Shown here one piece after another: positions 11,039 to 23,910 of a DNA stretch of 64,000 nt; within the stretch, counting starts at the first letter, position 1, and every line of letters begins with the position of its first letter. Source of the DNA: Stropharia rugosoannulata (lineage: Eukaryota > Basidiomycota > Agaricomycetes > Agaricales > Strophariaceae); assembly GCA_028532985.1 (NCBI GenBank), contig JANCIK010000011.1:1116001-1180000 (forward strand), read 5' to 3'. The notes under the pieces were generated by a model. The model ran no database searches, was not told the DNA's origin, and was given only the letters and a program-made list of their open reading frames with translations. The position numbers and the translations under genes are program-made.

Positions 11039-13583
11039 ATGAGGAGGGCTTCAACGCGTGCTCCACCAGTAACATACACTGAGCCTCCGAGTAACATTGA
11101 CGCAGACGAAGTCAGCCTATCTGGGGTCGTTGGATCCCTGAAGAAAACGCGCGCAAAGAAACGAAAAGTAGTTCATGAAAACGAAGATGGGAAGGAAGTG
11201 GTATTGACGAAAAGCCCACGCCGGAGACGTGGCTTATTGAAGGACCTGGTCGAAATGCCTATCGACATATTATTTGAAGTAAGTGGCATGTCGTAGAATG
11301 GTTCGTAGTAGTTTGCTTATTGCTCTTCAGATATTTGCACAGCTAGACCCCCTTGACCTGGTGTATATATCCCGTACCACCAAAGCATTCCGGTCAATGC
11401 TTATGCATCGTTCATCAAAACCTATATGGCATTCTGCTCGGTCGCACATCGAAGACCTTCCGAATTGTCCAGACGACTTAAGCGAGCCCCAATATGCTGT
11501 TCTTCTGTTTAGCAAGTACTGCTCGGTCGGTGCATTTCTTTCTCGGTTACTCAACTTGTGGATTTATTGGTTTTCAGTTCTGCCTGCAGAACAAGACCAC
11601 TTACCTTTCATGGTCAGCACGCGTTCGAACTTGCAATAAGTGTCTTGAAAATCAGTATGTGTTTATATTGTCTGTTCCTCAACTGGCAATTTGATCCGTA
11701 TCAAAAGTTTTCAGCAATGTCGCAGTTATACTTATAATTCCCCGCGTGGGTACCCCTCCATACTGGCACAATGGCTTCCTCTTCTCAACGTAGTCCGACT
11801 ACGTGGCCGGAAGAAAGGTGATTTCATCTCACAATACTATATCTTTTATTTCTGATCCCTTCCTAACAGAGGAAGGCTGGTTTATCTATCTCGAGCAGGA
11901 TCGTCAATGGAAGAAAGCGTATAATAGTGCCATAAGCCCAGATATGAAGGTCGAATGGGTCGAAAAGCAGCTAAACAAGCAGTACGCAATTGAAGAGGTA
12001 TGACATCATTTCAATCGGTTACTTTATTCATTCAAAAACCAACGGCTTTATATTTAGCACGCCAGGGAATGTGAATTGTGGCATATGAAATATTACTCAT
12101 CCGACGACGGCTCTATTCAGAAGAAGCTTGAAATCGCATGTAACAAGATACAGTCAGTTTTGTATATGCCCTCTTCTCTGTTCGTGAATTCATGTGTATG
12201 GATATGAACTGCAAGAATCAAAGAATATATCAAGGAACTAGGTTATGAAGAAGAGCTCTACAAAATACCGCCAGCAATTCGCCCACATCCTTTAAATGAG
12301 CAGTACATAGAGAATGCACTGCGATGGAGATTCTCGAGAGAGAGTGAGTTGTTTCGCATAACCTTTTTTGTAATGCTGCTTAACTACGCATCAGGCCTTG
12401 AAAAACTCAAGACTCAACTGACAAATCGCATGGAAGGGCTCAAATCGAAACGTATGGAGTCTTGGCTTGCTCAAATATTCCAATCCCGCAAACAGTTCCT
12501 TACCGAGCTACGCATACACGGCTATAGGGAGCTTCTGAAGAACACACCACTGCTTTCACTTAGTGATATTCATGAAGTGGCGGAAAAGCACGACTTCATA
12601 GATTATTCTAAACCCCCGGACAACGCACTTTCTGTTCCTTTTTCTGTGATCGTGAACTTATGGAAGTCGTCCATTGACACACAGCTCGTTGCACTAATCA
12701 AAGCTGCTTGTGGCTCTCAATACGACTACGACGATAACAAAGTGCTGAGTCTTGCCACAACAGCGTTCCGCTGTAAAGCATATGTGTCGTGCTGTCATGG
12801 AAAAATAATGCGACATAACCGTGCTGCTGTTCATATTTGCGACGTCGGAATAAGAGAGGTATTCGGCAAACGTGATCGGGCTCTAGTTGAAGCATTTGGC
12901 ACAACTTCTAGGTTTTCCACCCGAGTACAGAGTGTTCTTGAATATAGCAAAGACTATCAGGAAACCGCAGCGGAAGTTGTTCGATTGGCTGGGCTTGATC
13001 CAGTCACTGCCACAGCCTCGGAAATGGATGGACTAAATCTTATTTTTGAATGTCTGGTGTGCAATGATATTGACGAAGGGCGAGCGACAATGACGTGGGA
13101 TGCTGTGGTGGGTTTTCACAGTCCTCCTCTTTCACCGCCAACTGACTGTGATTAACTAGTGTGTCCACAAATATAATGTGCATGGCAAATATACCAACAA
13201 ATCCATGGAATTACAGGTTCTCACTGGGATTGACGCTAAGGCAGCGCGCAAACGCATTCTGGAGGAACAGATACACAAGGCACATAATGGCTCAATTGAA
13301 CTCACATGTATACATTGCCTGGAGGTAATGCCAAAAATCAAAGCATATAGAGATCACTTGAGAGTCAAGTACGCTTTATGATCACATGTATTGTTTTCTG
13401 CTTACCTGTTTCTTTAGGCACGCGGTAACGGATATAGTAAAATATGAGGACCTTGTTTTCTCTGAGGATGCGGACAGAACACCTGACATGTTTAGATTGT
13501 GGCCGCCCTTCTGCGCTGTTTCTCAAGGAACGAAATATTGGCCTGAATCTGATAGCTCCTGCGAGTCGGACAATGGGTTGTAG
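11039..13583 (+). CDS. F-box protein with C-terminal C2H2-like fingers (copy 1)
   Basis: Ten exons (11039-11278, 11331-11525, 11578-11654, 11726-11817, 11870-11997, 12058-12152, 12216-12343, 12395-13107, 13160-13368, 13418-13583) give 680 residues. A basic, disordered N-terminus (KKTRAKKRK, SPRRRRG) leads into an F-box, EMPIDILFEIFAQLDPLDLV with SRTTKAFRSML, the helices that would bind Skp1. A long middle region is of no family I know. Near the C-terminus are two C2H2-like motifs: CLVC followed by HKYNVH (C-x2-C-x17-H-x4-H) and CIHC followed by HLRVKH (C-x2-C-x12-H-x4-H). The likely role is substrate choice in an SCF ubiquitin ligase, which is inference from the F-box. A close relative lies in inverted orientation at 42615-45185, sharing the F-box, both finger positions and most intron positions. 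Confidence 0.85.
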
Positions 13584-14294
13584 GACGGTACACTATGGGA
13601 ACTTGACATTTGTTATAATTTAGGATCGGCTTATTACTCTTAGAAATGCAGAACGACTATCGTATCATAATCATTTGTAGTATGCAGGAATAATACTGTT
13701 TCTCAACCTATGATTATGTATCTTGGGTGGATGGGTCATTTTGTTACGACGTTATGGAAAGCCGCTGTGCGGCAACTTGCAAGCACTGAGAGGAGAAGAG
13801 GACTCGCACAAATCACACAAACGGAAACAGATCGCGGGTGTATTCGGTACTAGTTGAGAGGAGGGATAATGGGATGAAGGAGCAAGCCAAAAGAAATCGG
13901 ACTCGCTGGGGAAGAAAAACTTGGAAGGAGCTATTAGACGCGTCATCGATCATCTGACAAACCCCAACACATGTCAGCAGAGCCTAGATGACACTTGGAG
14001 CTTGGAGGCCTGAGGGGCATTCCCATTGAAACTGTTAACACAGCCACCTGCCGTTGAAACAGCGTCGCCGCGGCCGGGGACATTATGCCGAGCCGTGACG
14101 CGTGACGCAGCGCGGTCTACTTGTTTTATTTATATAAGGCTTCATCCAACCACCAACATCTTCACAGAGGTTTCTCCTTGCAGGCGTTCCTGTCACCTGT
14201 GCTAACCAGTGTTACTCCAAACGGCTCCTACAGCAACATCGCGTCATTGTCGCGTTCTGCATACGAATCACGATCAAATCACGATACCGTAGAA
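13584..14294. other. Intergenic region upstream of the SPFH gene
   Basis: Holds the 3' end of the F-box gene and the promoter and leader of the SPFH gene. A GC-rich block with a CCGCGGCCGG core lies near 14067-14080, shortly upstream of a TATA-like box at 14131. No coding exon seen. Confidence 0.5.
14131..14138 (+). promoter_or_regulatory. TATA box candidate of the SPFH gene
   Basis: TATATAAG matches the core-promoter consensus and sits about 160 bases before the chosen ATG at 14295, preceded by a GC-rich block. Position and sequence fit a TATA box; function is inferred. Confidence 0.5.
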
Positions 14295-15810
14295 ATGCAT
14301 TCGACGCTCTTAGGGACTCCTAGAATAGGACAACGAGAACTGGCATCACTTATACGCACACAACTCCGGAGTCCACAGTTGTCTTCGGGAAATGCTTTCA
14401 GGCGGACTTTCCTCACTATCATTCAACAAGGACAGGAGGGATGGCGTCTGAGGTGTGTTTTACTGATTATCGCATCTCACCAAAAACTCATAACTCGAAA
14501 TAGTCTAGGAAAGGACCCTGTAAAGCTGACGCCAGGCCTAAACATTAAAATCCCGCTCTATCATACTCTGACGGTTCTCGATATCCGAGAATCCTCGGTG
14601 AATATTCCAAATGTGCGAAACCATTTTGTTAAACAAATTATTGGCGCCAGACATCTCAATCCATATTAATTTACTACCCAGCTCCCTGGATATACAGCAG
14701 ACAATGTGAGCTCTCGAATGAATGACTCAACGACTCTCAATTAAAGTGTCTTCTAGGTGCCTGTTTTATGTTCTGGGTCCTTATTCTATCGCATCGTGGA
14801 CAGCTACAAGGTAATTATTACCACCAATGCATTTAATCCATGATTTTGAAGCCTCAAAATAGGCTACATTCGCTGTATCGGACGTTGAACGTAACGTACA
14901 GAATATTGGTACATCGGCAATGCGTTCTATTCTAGGAACATTCTCCTACGACCAAGTAAGTCCGCAAAACATTGCTGGGCTATATTTGACCAGTGAGGAA
15001 CATAGGTCATAGCAGACAGAAATGGTCTCAACCAACAGTTGAATGCCGTCATTGGCAATTCTATACAGGTATATTACACAGTCACGCTTAGGGTCGTTGC
15101 TTATTTTGTTGTAAACAGAATTGGGGAGTAGAGTGCACCAGATTTGAGGTGCAGTCCTTCCAACCAGCAAATCGAGAAGTAGAGGTCAGTGGTCTATAGG
15201 CGTTACTCTCACAAGCCAGCTGATGCAAACGATGAAAAAAACCAGAGACAACTGGAGCTCCAAATGGAAGCAGAGCGTAACAGGCGCAAGCAGCTGCTCG
15301 ACACGCAGGCTCAGATTAATGTTGCAGAGGGCCAGAAACAGAAGGTTATCCTGGAATCCGAAGGCCATCTCGAAGCCAAATCAAATGAGGCAGACGCGGC
15401 ATATAAAACCGTCTTCCGTGAGGCGGAGGCTCGGTAACTTTTTATACTCTGCGGTTATGTATCTCAAAAAGCTAACAGTGTCTTATGTTAGGAAGCAACA
15501 ATCGTTGATGGAGTCGGTTGCGCTCGCGCAGCAAGTAGAGAACATCGCCAAGTCCCTAGCTGCAGAGGGCGAGTCTGTCACGCCTGAGCACCGCAAGCTC
15601 GCGCTGGCCACGCTCGTGGAGCTACGCCGCCTCGAACAGCTGCAGGCCATTGCGAAGAGTAGCAGCAACTCGACGTATTTCTTCGGTGACAAAGCCGCTC
15701 TCGGTGCCGCGACCGACGCGTTCAACGTTGATTATGCGCAGGCCGTGAAGCGGGGCGTTGACAGACCGCTGTCTAGTGCCGGGCCTGCAGCAACTATAGC
15801 TTCACAGTAG
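14295..15810 (+). CDS. SPFH/Band 7 (stomatin-like) protein
   Basis: A prohibitin-fold scaffold protein of the stomatin/SLP2 type, expected on a mitochondrial or other inner membrane, where such proteins form oligomeric platforms. I start at the ATG at 14295; the open frame extends upstream but begins at a TATA-like box and has no ATG. The Band 7 core runs FLTIIQQGQEGWRL, then LTPGLNIKIPLYHTLTVL, LDIRESSVNIPN, VLCSGSLFYRIVDSYKATF, NIGTSAMRSILGTFSYDQV and NWGVECTRFEVQSF. A long charged helix follows (RQLELQMEAERNRRK, AEGQKQKVILESEGH), the usual coiled coil, ending in LVELRRLEQLQAIAKSSSN and a short tail. The gene has about nine exons; introns lie near 14453-14503, 14613-14678, 14703-14756, 14809-14860, 14957-15006, 15069-15118 and 15436-15491. 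The first 30 residues, rich in Arg and Ser, could serve as a targeting signal. Confidence 0.88.
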
Positions 15811-16747
15811 AACCTTTTTTACTGGATTTTACGCAAGTAATTTCATTAGAGGCGATCATTCCTACCTAGAAGTTGTTTTCTTTTGTCCGCTCATCGTAGC
15901 AGTTTTGTTTTCTACCATCGAACCTGTTACTGCTGCATAATATCTTCTGTCTACAATGCATAACAACATTACATCCCCATTTTCAATACCCTCATCCCCA
16001 CTCATGTATGTATAACACACTTGTATTTTTCTCTCGACCCAGACCCTATATAATACATGTGCTTACTCTAATTCTTTACAATATTGCCCTTTATGCTTTA
16101 GGTGTGATAAGTATAGTGGGATGAGAAAACCACATGCTTTATTTCTTGATCTGTCTAAAACTAAAACCAACGGAAATCTCGCGTGGTCCTTCTAAGCTCT
16201 TCTCTGAGTTCCCCATTGCTGCACCACCTCTTAAAAATAAGGGTATAGAACATGCAAAGGTCTGACTTCGATCATAACACCGCAGAAATAGCCGCAACCA
16301 ACTCCGCACATCTCAGTAGGGACTCATAAACAGAGAACACGTATGGCATTGTGTTTTGAGAAAGAAGTCAAAGCGGAGCTCCTTCCTCACTCCTTTCCGG
16401 AAAAAAAGGCTCGATTTGCGTCATGCGTTGCATCGTTCAGCGAATGTACATTGCAAGGCATTCGGTCTTCCTTATTATCCTAAAAGTGTTCGATAAAACA
16501 GCATAATACATAAAGGTCGTTAAAAGCAACGTTAGAACATCGTCAGAATAAAATACACAATAAAAGATAAAACACCAGTCCTAAGAGATACAAATAATTT
16601 CCACAACAATCGATGGTAGACCAGGCAGGCAGTCCTACAGCAAATTATGATGGTACAGATGCATATATAAAGATAAAGATTTAAAAGGTACGTGATAGAA
16701 TGATTAATACAGAAAACAGAATGGCAAGACAAGACGTGGAAAAGATG
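15811..16747. other. Convergent 3' intergenic region
   Basis: AT-rich gap between two convergent genes. It must hold both 3' untranslated regions. No coding exon, repeat or RNA gene recognised. Confidence 0.55.
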
Positions 16748-18325
16748 TTACTGCTCCAGCGGAGTGACGGTTATACGAGGAAGGAAGGGGCGAAGGCTTT
16801 CTTCGAGAAGGGTTCTATCACAATCAGACATTCCAATGGCGAGCTGTTCGAGCGGCCAATAGGCAAAATTGTGACTGTGAGCATCAATATTTGCGCGGAA
16901 AACTTCCCAAAAGCTGAGTGCCTGCCGGAAATATCATGATGATCAGCACAAATATCTCATGCCAAAAGTGGAGACTTCTCACCCGGTCAGGACGGTGGTT
17001 AGTGATAACGATGTCGCGGCAATCCAGGGCCAGTGACTGTATGTTAGGGAAACGGCGAGCAATGCGGGAAAGGAGGCTGGCGGATAGTACTTCGACTTTG
17101 AAGCGGAGTTCCCGAACATTGTCAGAGCTGTAGGGCGAGGCTGAGAAGAGTGACTCGACTTCGCAGATGGTTAGTGACCGGTCCATGAAGGATAGTGAGC
17201 TGAGAGTCGACGAGTGCCTGTCGAGAAAGTCCACTAAAACACCCAGAGGAGCTTTCAGTGGGCGCAGGGCGATTTGGAAAGTGGAAAGGAGTGGGAATGA
17301 TCTGCTATTAAGCTCCCTGATTATATGGATAATCCAATTGATATGCTCGGGATCACCAGGCTTGAAGTGTATGGCACACCTACTCGTCGTAAGGCTGATT
17401 GCTTTCAGACTAGTCGAGCGTCGTAAAATGAAGTCAGAAAATGCAGTAGGGTCGGATAGGTGCCCCCCATCGAATGGGATGGATAACGCAACACGTCTCA
17501 GGCACGGGAACGAACCTAGAGTGCGGAATATGCGAGCAAGATCTAGGTGCTGAGAGGTGAGATTCGAGGTTAGCACGAGATTCTGCAAAGAATCTTTGAG
17601 GTTATTGATGAAAACCACAAGCCCGTCGTGCTCGTCGTGAATCTTCTCGAGCGGGGTGTTGCCGGTGCAGAAGTGGTATGTGAAAGACTCTAGCTGCGGG
17701 AGCCGAAGACGTGCTAGAGAACTGACCATCGACAAAGGCACGCATATGGACAGGGTCATTAGGTGGTTGGCCCATTTCTCGAGCGGGGGGACGAGGAATG
17801 CGTGGTAAAACTCATGGTGGAAAGAAGGCGATCCATCCCAGTCAATGGTATACTCTTGAATCCTGGACATCTGCCCGAGCGCTGCTGTGACTCTCGTCTT
17901 GTCCTTGCGCAGCCGCTTCTTCAAACGACGTTCGGCGACCTTCTGGGAGTAGTGTGGGTCCAAAATTGTCATGATCTGCGTTATTATGTTCTCGGTGCGA
18001 CTCCTAGGTGACCTGGTCATAGGCTGGACTAGCCACGGACTCAGCGATAATTTCTTGACATGAACGGCGACATGGGGTTGACTGCATCGTATTAATCGTG
18101 AGCGCTTCATGGTACAAGGGGTCAAAACCATTTTACCAACCTCAGGTGGGCCACTAGTCTCTTGGTGGCTTTGTCCCTCTTAGTGATATAGACCGACGCA
18201 TACTTGTTCCTCATTGACACCTCCTGAAAGACATGGTGTGCGCCACTGATTTGCTCGAGGTCGTCTGCTGGGATAAACGAGGCTATGTGGCGCAGTACGT
18301 CGTCGTTGAGCTTCGGTATAGTCAT
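16748..18325 (-). CDS. F-box-like protein with leucine-rich-repeat-like body
   Basis: Three exons, 18325-18141, 18081-16983 and 16921-16748, give 485 residues. The N-terminus LNDDVLRHIASFIPADDLEQ, with the following HHVFQEVSMRN, has the helix pattern of an F-box. The rest is an array of leucine-rich segments of the kind found in Agaricomycete F-box proteins (for example LARLRLPQLESFTYHF, LQNLVLTSNLTSQHLDLA, LSSLSFMDRSLTICEVES, VRELRFKVEVLSASLL), consistent with a solenoid. The last exon, reached through a 61-base intron, reads ALSFWEVFRANIDAH and ends ITVTPLEQ. Probable role is an SCF substrate receptor, by inference. It is unrelated in sequence to the F-box genes at 11039 and 42615. Confidence 0.8.
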
Positions 18326-19370
18326 GTAAACGGGAGAGGGTGTAGATAGTGTGGCATTCCCTGATCAAGGGTTAGAAGTGGGGTACTTGACGCTATCTGG
18401 CAGAGGTCGAAAGGGCACGAGGCGAGTACATACTTAGAAATGCACATCTATATTTAGCATTCCGCCTTTCCGGATCCGACGATCAGAGGGACTCATTTTG
18501 AATCATCTTGATCAGGAATGTCGAAAAATCGAAGAAAAGAAACTGACCCTCGTCAAATCGCAATGGTTTCGCACACAGGGAGACGGATAGAAGAGGGAGG
18601 AATACTTTATATATAGTGCTTACATGCACCTTGGCTCTTTCGATTGATTCCGCTACATATGTCCTTGGCAGCCATATACAATGACACCAACCATGCATAA
18701 AAGCCATTGCAGTACTCTAGGAGGTACACTTTACAAAGAGGACTACTTGAGAGGCATAACTCCGAAAAACCGAGTGAGGGAATTATACCATGTACAGCTC
18801 GTTAGTGTACTTGCATATTCTTGGCAGAATCAAGTTAGAATCCTCACATTCCGAAGTTGAAGTGTCCAGTGATCAAGTCCGCACAGATCGTTGAGGGGAT
18901 TTATCGAAAAGGATGCCAACCTGAGGGGATTTTAGGAGATCCGACCTTTTAAATGCAATTGCGCAGTCGGAGGTGTAAAAAATATATCTATAGAATGGAA
19001 CATGTCTCCCAGTGTACATGTGGGGATCAGATCTCCAGACGCCTGAGTGCACATTCTCTCTTGCAACTAACTCCGAGGCCATTATTTAACCGCGGAACAG
19101 TATATTTCTTTTGTCGCTTGTAAAGACCCCCGGAGTAACATATGGGGCTTTTTGCGTCGCGAAATAGGCGAGAGCTACGTGAAAGTTGAACGCGGTCAGT
19201 GCAGTTTGAATTGATTGACCACAGGTCCAGAATAAAGAAAAGTAATCTAAAGTGTCTGTCTAATTCTTTCTAGGGTCCAGTCCATGATCCAAGTAAATAT
19301 GGTTCGCAGTGTGAAGGACGTTTGCATTCTTGGAATATATCTAGCTGGCATTGGAGAGTAGTCAATACTC
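18326..19370. other. Intergenic region, about 1 kb
   Basis: Upstream of the F-box-like gene and downstream of the O-methyltransferase gene, both on the minus strand. Two short minus-strand frames (18483-18707 and 18873-19082) lack family resemblance and convincing splice partners, so I do not call them. Nothing else recognised. Confidence 0.5.
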
Positions 19371-22300
19371 TCACTCCCCGCTCAACTTGAAGCTCTGATG
19401 ATTCGGGCTTCCAGAGGAGATAGGTGCTGCCGCCTGCAATAATCCGGGAGCACGGATGAAGCCAGCAGCGCCGCCCTCTGGGTCACCTCTTGCGGGGGAG
19501 TCAAACTGCAATACAGTGCCTGCGCGCCTTCGTAGTACCGCCCTTGGTAACTGTATGCTCGACGCGCGACGCGCGAGTCTTGGATGCGTCGGAGAGGGAA
19601 TAACAGTAGGATGAATCGGCAAGACAGCAGGCCTAGGACACTGGGAGGTCGTACTGCTGCTGGGTGAAGACAGCCCGGGACTCTTTAATGCGCCTGGACC
19701 AAGACCCGCGCGCACCGGGATAAGGCTCGGGAGTACGGTCTCCCGGCCCGTTGATCCGTCCAGCTGAGATGCGCGCCGTGTGACGGGACGGCGTGCGCCG
19801 CTGGGTGACAGCGTCCCTCGAGCCATCGGTAGTGCACCGGGGAGCGGTGGGGGCGGGCCCATAGTGGAATACGTTCCATGCGGGCTGCGTAGGTTGGCGA
19901 GCGACATTCGGCGTGATATTATGCGTGGAGCACCACTGGTAGGGGCAGGGGTCTGCAGCGCGCGTATGCTTTCCGTTCTCGGAGACGCCAATGCAGACGG
20001 CACTCTCCGAGGGGACTGCGCTGGGGTAGGTGAGCCGTGTATCTGAATCGTGGGCGACTGAACAGACAGTGGGGAAGGTTTTTTCTTCCTGATAACGCCT
20101 GTAGATGAGGATGAAGGCAGCGCCTGCCTTAGTCCAGGGGGAGATCTCGTCGCCACTGCTGAAGAAGAGAAGGTGCGACCCATCGCCTTGGAATGTATGC
20201 TGCCGCCACTGAACCTTGAAATAGTTTCGCTGGCGGAAGACAGTCGGGTATGGGAGCCGAAAGTGGGCGTGCCACAGCGGGAACTTGTCCTCTGTATTAA
20301 TTCTGAGTATTCCTCTTCAAGTTCGTTTACACGGTGAGCTACTGCCGAACTTCCGGTAGGCGACGATAGGGCATAGCTAGAATGTGGTACTGCATGGCAT
20401 AGTGCTTCATTGGGAATCCCTTGAGCCGGTTCTGGAATATCGATAGGGATTGCAACAAGATAGCCAAAAAGGGATCCGGGCGTCTTCGTTACTTTTATTA
20501 TTTTCCATCCAGTAGATAAAGCCAGGGTGACCATCTCTCTAAGAGTCCGTTCCTGCGAATTGAATACGACTTGCATCTGAATGTCATGAATGATCAGTTC
20601 GACAGAATTATAGAAAAAGAGGAAACAGTACTAACAGTGAGATCCATCCAGTATACGTTTGCACTTGCCTTGCCAAGGTTAGGGAGAAGAGGCGCGGGCG
20701 CTAAAACACTCTCTGCTCCTTCAACGCCATCTAGTACCCCCGAGCTACTAGTGTCATCAGGGCATGCCAGTGGCAAAATAAAATCCGCAATAAGCAGCTT
20801 TGTTTTCGGGGAAGCAGCCTCACGGAGACGCAAAAGAATTTTCTTCGCAAAGTCATCGGGCCAGTCATGGAGAACCACTCGGAGCAAGAATACAGCGGCG
20901 TCCTTGATAGGCTGCGTTGTAAAGAAGTCATGCTCTGAGAGAAAAATACGACAAATTGATCATGAGTAGGTGCAGGTAGCATGGTACACTTACCTTGGAA
21001 TTTGACAGCGGTCTCCAGTAATTCGGGGCACTTCGCTTTCCATGCCTGAGTTAATCCCAGAATGGTGAGTACCTTTCTCGGCTGTCATAATCGGTCTAGA
21101 AAGGCGTTACCTTTTCCCCCATTTCACAGACCACCGCACGGTCCTGAATGACGAACTGCAGTCCACGATCGCCAGTCTCCGGTAGGTCTTGCTCAGAGAA
21201 TGCAGTTGCGAGTACCATAGTCGTGGAGCCTATGCCTCCTCCAACATCGACAACAACGCTTCCAGGAGGCAGAGAGGCCCACTCAAATCCTGAAGGCAGA
21301 CAAGTCAACAAAATAATGCGTCCAAACCACCAATCACGCCCGATACATACCATTCAACACTGCGCCAGGCACCTCCCATCCTTCCGTGCCCGACATCGCC
21401 CTTCCGAAGCGCTCAAGGCGGAACCGATTCGGATTGGATGCCCTGGGCGCCTCCGCCGTCGCCGGGTCCGCGGGCTCGGCTATGCGCTTCTTCCGCATAT
21501 GCCCCTGGCCCTGTCTATCGCCCACGCCGCGTTGTTCTGCGCGCATGTAGATCGCCTGATCTCCCTTGAATTTATTCTCGGTCGGGCCCAGCATATTCGC
21601 CGCCTCGTCGTAGTCATCATGGCGCGATAAGCCACGCGCGGGGGCCAAGGCGTGCGGCAGTGGCGGGGGCGCGCTCTGGCGCTGGTGATCAGCGCTCCTC
21701 TTGCCGTAGGAGGGTTTATATGCTTCACCCTCGAGCCATCCGAAAAAGTCCGTACCAGACTGTACCGTGTCAAAGGCTACGCAGAAGGGGGAGCGCACGG
21801 GATCACAGCCTGCCCGCGTTGTTGCAGAGGGCGATAGATAATATGTTTCTGTGAGGTACGCAGACGATTTTTGTATTTCATCAGTGCTGGTAGGGTGCTG
21901 GCTCAGTGCATATTTATATGACAAAAATCGTGTCATACCACAGCCCTACGAAAGCTGCAATGCCGTTGGAGTCAGTGTACTTCAGCTCGGGACTACGCAA
22001 TGAAGTCTTAAACCGCCAAACTGACTCGCATTGAGTAACCACTTACCATCCTTCGTATTCAAAGTTTTTTATTTGTTCGAATGTCTTTCCGGAGTCCAGG
22101 AGAGAAGAAAGTCGATTAAGTGCAAAAACGTCCGGCGAAGTCTCACGTAGAAAATGATGTGTCGCGAGAAGACGCATGATATGTGCTTTGTAGCCAGAAG
22201 AATGAGTGCGGCTCGAGCGTGCAGATCAACCTTACTCACCAAGTTTGCTAGGCGACACACCATTTTTTTCTGATATGGAATGAACACTCAGCCCTTCAGG

Positions 22301-22927
22301 CCCTGCCTCCTTTAAGATCTCTACAACGTGTGATGCTTCAAGAAGGCGCATACATGAGGGCAAATGATACTGAACATCGAACATTAGCGCTTTTGAATGT
22401 CTTGCACATGAAGTTTATGAACTCACCGCCATCGCGGCTCCGCAGAGAGTTAGGAATGGTGTCTGTACCATCGCTTCTAACTGACCGGTTGCCGCAACAA
22501 TTCTCTGAATTGCAGCAAGCACGCTCGGGTGCGTTGTTAGAGCCTCAGAAAGAGACGCGCTATCATGAGGAGTATCCAGAGAAGGGAAATCGAAATTTGG
22601 CCCTTTTGACGACGGCCCATTTTTAGGCGACAGTGGGGATCCCGATGTTGCCACTAATGGCGAAGGCGGTGGCGAGGCGTACACGGCTGAGTTTGGCGTC
22701 GTGTTCAGGCAGGTTGGACGATTCGGGGAAGTATATAAAGGAACACCAGCCCCTCCGACATCACTCGCAGATGTCCCAGGCGTCGAGGGGGAAGCTGGAA
22801 TGGGACTTGACCTCTTACTTTGTGGTGTTGACCGGGCGTCATCGGCATGAGCGATGTACACCCGCTCTACTTCGTCTATAGCATGCCCAATAATCTCATG
22901 TAGACTATGAAGGATTGCGAAGGTCAT
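19371..22927 (-). CDS. O-methyltransferase (class I SAM, COMT-like) with long disordered extensions
   Basis: A SAM-dependent O-methyltransferase of the COMT-like family 2. Starting at 22927, an N-terminal dimerisation segment (LHEIIGHAIDEVERVYI) is interrupted by a Ser/Pro-rich insertion (about 22560-22840) before HPSVLAAIQRIVAATGQLEA. A winged-helix part follows (ATHHFLRETSPDVFALNRL through introns near 22060-22200). A second low-complexity insertion lies at about 21450-21680. Motif I is VVVDVGGGIGSTTMVL (about 21250). The catalytic histidine lies in LRVVLHDWPDDFAKKIL (about 20860). The canonical fold ends with EMVTLALSTGWKIIKVTKTP and SLFGYLVAIP (about 20460), yet the reading frame runs on for about 340 residues of Ser/Pro/Arg-rich sequence to 19371. 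The substrate cannot be told from sequence. The tail is far longer than in ordinary family members. Confidence 0.87.
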
Positions 22928-23876
22928 GAAATAGATCGCGCAGGTGAAAAACGGGACGAGGGAAAAGTCACAGAAAAGCAGGGAATAAGATAAGATAAAC
23001 AAAAGTCGGTCGGCGTCTCTGAGGATTCACAAGACCGAACACCCCCATTCGCCACCGCCAACGTCGAGCTGTCAGCAGTGCCAGACGTCACGCGTCAAGC
23101 TTCAAGTTAATTCCTTCTAAGCATATCGCATTAACAGAGACAGGCCAGATACTGTAGAGTAGCAAGCTATATGCTAAGCAAAGACCAGATCGTGATTGTT
23201 TCGGTCCTCGTCAATCAATTCTGCTTCCATGTCATCTGAAAACCCCTTCTAGACGCACAGAACCGAGGACAGCAGATACGTATCGGGTCACCTGGAGGAG
23301 TGCACCCTCGAATCGTTAAGTCATAGACCACGAAAAGACGAATCCAAGCGTCCGGGCGCAGTAGGTGAGCCAACGACCAAGTACGATAACATTGACCAAG
23401 AGAGACAACAAAACTCCACGTATGACTAAAGACGTTACACTGACACAGCTAGGAGGGGGCGTAAATTTGCCTTCAGTTCTACGCCAGTAGTGTCAACAGT
23501 CTCAGTCAACTAGTCAGTCTTCTTTTGTGATGTGTATGTGGCTGTTTAGTTTGCGTCGTCAAAATTGACCTACAAGTCGCCAGGTAGGGAACGAATCAGA
23601 TACATTTGCAATTGAAGGAAGCAGGAGTAGAAATTTCTAACTGTATTTTCCTGACCAGACCGTAATCCGGGCGCAACTGATCGTCCGAATACCAGAGAAA
23701 CAACGAAAATGTTGCGAAAATCGGTCATGATGCATGAAGGGGTGAACATGAGATCCATTACTTACCTTACGCTACTGCAGCACACCAGCGAGCTATCAGG
23801 AGTATGGTAGGTGTGTGAATAACAGAGCGGAACAAGAAGCATACAGCAAGCATACGGTTTCTCAAGTTTACAGGAC

Positions 23877-23910
23877 AAGAGTACATCAAGAGTACATCAA
23901 GAGTACATAA
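23877..23910 (+). repeat. Minisatellite, 11-bp unit x3
   Basis: The unit AAGAGTACATC is repeated twice exactly and a third time with one change at the end. It lies in the gene-poor spacer and outside any gene I call. Confidence 0.85.

Noticed and set aside
14121..14294. Upstream extension of the SPFH frame
   Set aside because: The frame is open, but it has no ATG before 14295 and begins at a TATA-like box, so it is likely promoter and leader.
21148..21630. 160-codon plus-strand frame
   Set aside because: Antisense to the methyltransferase motif I exon.
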